Source: Hoeflea sp. 108 (GTDB lineage Bacteria; Pseudomonadota; Alphaproteobacteria; Rhizobiales; Rhizobiaceae). Taken from it: a stretch of DNA of 64,000 nt. A program made the translations under genes and the position numbers. Shown here piece by piece: positions 62,501 to 64,000 of the stretch (positions are counted from its first letter, which is position 1; every line of letters starts with the position of its first letter). Location of the stretch: the NCBI RefSeq assembly GCF_000372965.1, contig NZ_KB890024.1:1490839-1554838 (forward strand). Reading direction: 5' to 3'. A model generated the notes under the pieces. It was not told where the DNA came from. It saw only the letters and a program-made list of their open reading frames with translations, and ran no database searches.

Positions 62501-62836
62501 TGGTCTCTTCCCTTACGTCAGATGTGCTGTGAGCGGCTGCATGTGCTTACGGATTCGGTCGAATTCGTGGCAATGCGGCGGCTTCTACCCCGGCTTTGTT
62601 TCATTACGGTGCCGGTATACTTAAGGAATTGTTTCAGACCGGTCCGGTTGCGACGCCGGCGGTAACATTTCATGACGCTGCGGCTTGACGGCAACATGGC
62701 AGCAGACGATAAAGCGGCTCATGAAAACGTCTTTCGCCATTTCCGGCATTTGCATTATTGGCTAGCGTTCGCGCTGGTCAGGACGTTTTCGCCTCCTCTT
62801 CACAAAGACAGGTTGAACGCCCGGGCCAGCAGGCCA
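62501..62836. other. Non-coding stretch before cysS
   Basis: About 335 bases without a supported frame. It should hold the promoter of the 49-residue gene and perhaps that of cysS. A two-hairpin repeat follows. Confidence 0.45.
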
Positions 62837-62930
62837 CGGCGCCGCGCGTCCCTTTGGACGCGCAAGAGACGCCGTGAAACTGAGATTGGGTGCATGATCC
62901 TTTCCGAAAATCGGAGATTTTCGGGGTCAT
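62837..62930. repeat. Two-hairpin rhizobial intergenic repeat
   Basis: The first hairpin has GCGCGTCC / GGACGCGC (62844-62863) with outer ACGGCG / CGCCGT; the second CCGAAAATC / GATTTTCGG (62904-62924) within ATGATCC and GGGTCAT flanks. This order is a classic repeat unit in Rhizobium and Mesorhizobium. It ends 17 bases before the cysS start and may form part of its leader. Confidence 0.7.
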
Positions 62931-62946
62931 TGGCACGGGGAGTTCT

Positions 62947-64000
62947 ATGTCTGAAGCATTCAGGGGCTTGCGCCTTACCAACACGCTGACGCGCACGAAG
63001 GAGGACTTCGTGCCGATCGATCCGCAAAACGTGCGGATGTATGTCTGCGGGCCGACCGTCTACGACTTCGCCCATATCGGCAATGCGCGGCCGGCGATCG
63101 TCTTCGACGTGCTGTTTCGCCTGCTGCGCCATGTCTATGGCGAGGGGCACGTGACCTATGTGCGCAACCTCACCGACCTCGACGACAAGATCAACGCGCG
63201 CGCCTTGCGTGACTTCCCCGATCTGCCGCTCAACGAGGCGATCAGGCGTGTCACCGAAAAGACGGCGAACCAGTATCAGGCCGACGTCAAGGCGCTGGGC
63301 TGCCTCGAACCGACGGTCGAGCCGCGCGCGACCGAGTTCGTGCAGCCGCGCGCCGACGGCCGCGCCGACATGATCACCTTGATTCTAAGCCTGATCGAAC
63401 GCGGCCATGCCTATGAAGCTGAAGGCGAAGTGCTGTTCGACACCGGCTCGATGGCGGATTACGGCCAATTGTCGAAGCGCAATCTCGACGAGCAGCAGGC
63501 CGGCGCACGCGTCGAGGTCGAGGCGCACAAGCGCAGCCCCGGCGACTTCGTGTTGTGGAAGGCGTCTTCACCCGAGGAGCCCGGCTGGGAAAGCCCCTGG
63601 GGCCGCGGCCGCCCTGGCTGGCACATCGAATGCTCGGCCATGGCATCGGCCTATCTCGGCGAGGTCTTCGACATCCATGGCGGCGGGCTCGACCTGATCT
63701 TCCCGCACCACGAGAACGAGATCGCCCAGTCGCGCTGCGCCCATGGCACCGAGGTCATGGCCAACTACTGGATGCACAACGGCTTCCTGCAGGTCGAAGG
63801 CCAGAAGATGTCCAAGAGCCTGGGCAATTTCTATTCGATCCACGAGCTGCTCGAGACCGAGACCTTCGGCGGCCGCAAATGGCCGGGCGAGGTGCTGCGG
63901 CTGGCCATGCTGATGACGCATTATCGCGAACCGATCGACTTCTCGGTGCGCAAGCTGGAGGAGGCCGAGAACACGCTGCGCAAGTGGAAGCGTGCGGCCG
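62947..64000 (+). CDS. cysS: Cysteinyl-tRNA synthetase, 3' end outside the window
   Basis: The first 351 codons are in the window. The class I enzyme has YVCGPTVYD with the zinc Cys, the HIGH-type HIGNAR, GWHIECSAM and HHENE zinc residues, and KMSKS at about residue 290. ATG follows GGGGAG. It charges tRNA-Cys; the usual length is around 460 residues, so the anticodon-binding end is missing here. Confidence 0.96.
   Translation, partial: MSEAFRGLRLTNTLTRTKEDFVPIDPQNVRMYVCGPTVYDFAHIGNARPAIVFDVLFRLLRHVYGEGHVTYVRNLTDLDDKINARALRDFPDLPLNEAIRRVTEKTANQYQADVKALGCLEPTVEPRATEFVQPRADGRADMITLILSLIERGHAYEAEGEVLFDTGSMADYGQLSKRNLDEQQAGARVEVEAHKRSPGDFVLWKASSPEEPGWESPWGRGRPGWHIECSAMASAYLGEVFDIHGGGLDLIFPHHENEIAQSRCAHGTEVMANYWMHNGFLQVEGQKMSKSLGNFYSIHELLETETFGGRKWPGEVLRLAMLMTHYREPIDFSVRKLEEAENTLRKWKRAA

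Noticed and set aside
1..64000. CRISPR arrays, rRNA operons and complete insertion sequences
   Set aside because: No regular short repeats with spacers, no rRNA sequence and no transposase gene with terminal repeats were seen.

Overview
The window is a GC-rich stretch of an alphaproteobacterial chromosome. It most resembles Phyllobacteriaceae such as Mesorhizobium or Aminobacter. This rests on the rpoZ-rsh-pyrE-acpS-lepB-rnc-era core block, paired Omp25/RopB-like outer membrane proteins, several nearly identical rhizobial-type porins, a TIGR02301-type protein, and the two-hairpin intergenic repeats common in rhizobia. The genus is an inference and no 16S rRNA gene is present.

Layout. 1-7.5 kb: the end of a PcfJ-like gene, an isovaleryl-CoA dehydrogenase with its TetR regulator, and a type I secretion operon (ABC exporter and adaptor) behind a secreted CAP-domain protein, its likely cargo. 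7.6-14 kb: a HisC-like aminotransferase, then a rearranged porin region. It holds a 5'-truncated porin, an orphan tyrosine recombinase with an AT-rich 5' part, and two divergent intact porins around tRNA-Ser(GCU) that share a perfect 212-bp inverted repeat. 14-27.7 kb: housekeeping genes (alpha/beta hydrolase, lytic transglycosylase, dapA, smpB, family-5-like uracil-DNA glycosylase, NYN protein, rpoZ, bifunctional rsh, pyrE, acpS, lepB, rnc, era).

27.7-40.4 kb lies between era and recO and looks accessory: GNAT, cupin plus DSD1-family PLP enzyme, pentapeptide protein, frameshifted serine hydrolase, a nickel-type CsoR/InrS-like sensor with an NreB-like exporter, MarR with an EamA transporter, NAD-formate dehydrogenase, a Cys-rich small protein with a PepSY membrane protein, an SH3-like protein and an MFS transporter. 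40.4-49.2 kb: recO, a thioesterase, a large DUF2339 membrane protein, two Omp25-like genes with conserved structured leaders, an MFS transporter and an ECF sigma/anti-sigma pair.

49.6-64 kb: a GNAT-C39 peptidase fusion translationally coupled to a RLAN-RimK ATP-grasp ligase (the best candidate for an uncharacterised biochemical system), DUF3303, LtrA, TauE, GST, HD hydrolase, YgfZ, a dihydroorotase homologue lacking one zinc-ligand His with a decayed copy of its 3' end downstream, conserved hypotheticals, NUDIX, YedK/HMCES, LysE, a 49-residue protein, and the start of cysS, which runs off the window.

Most long open frames antisense to these genes are GC-driven shadows and were left out. No CRISPR array, complete prophage or intact insertion sequence was seen.
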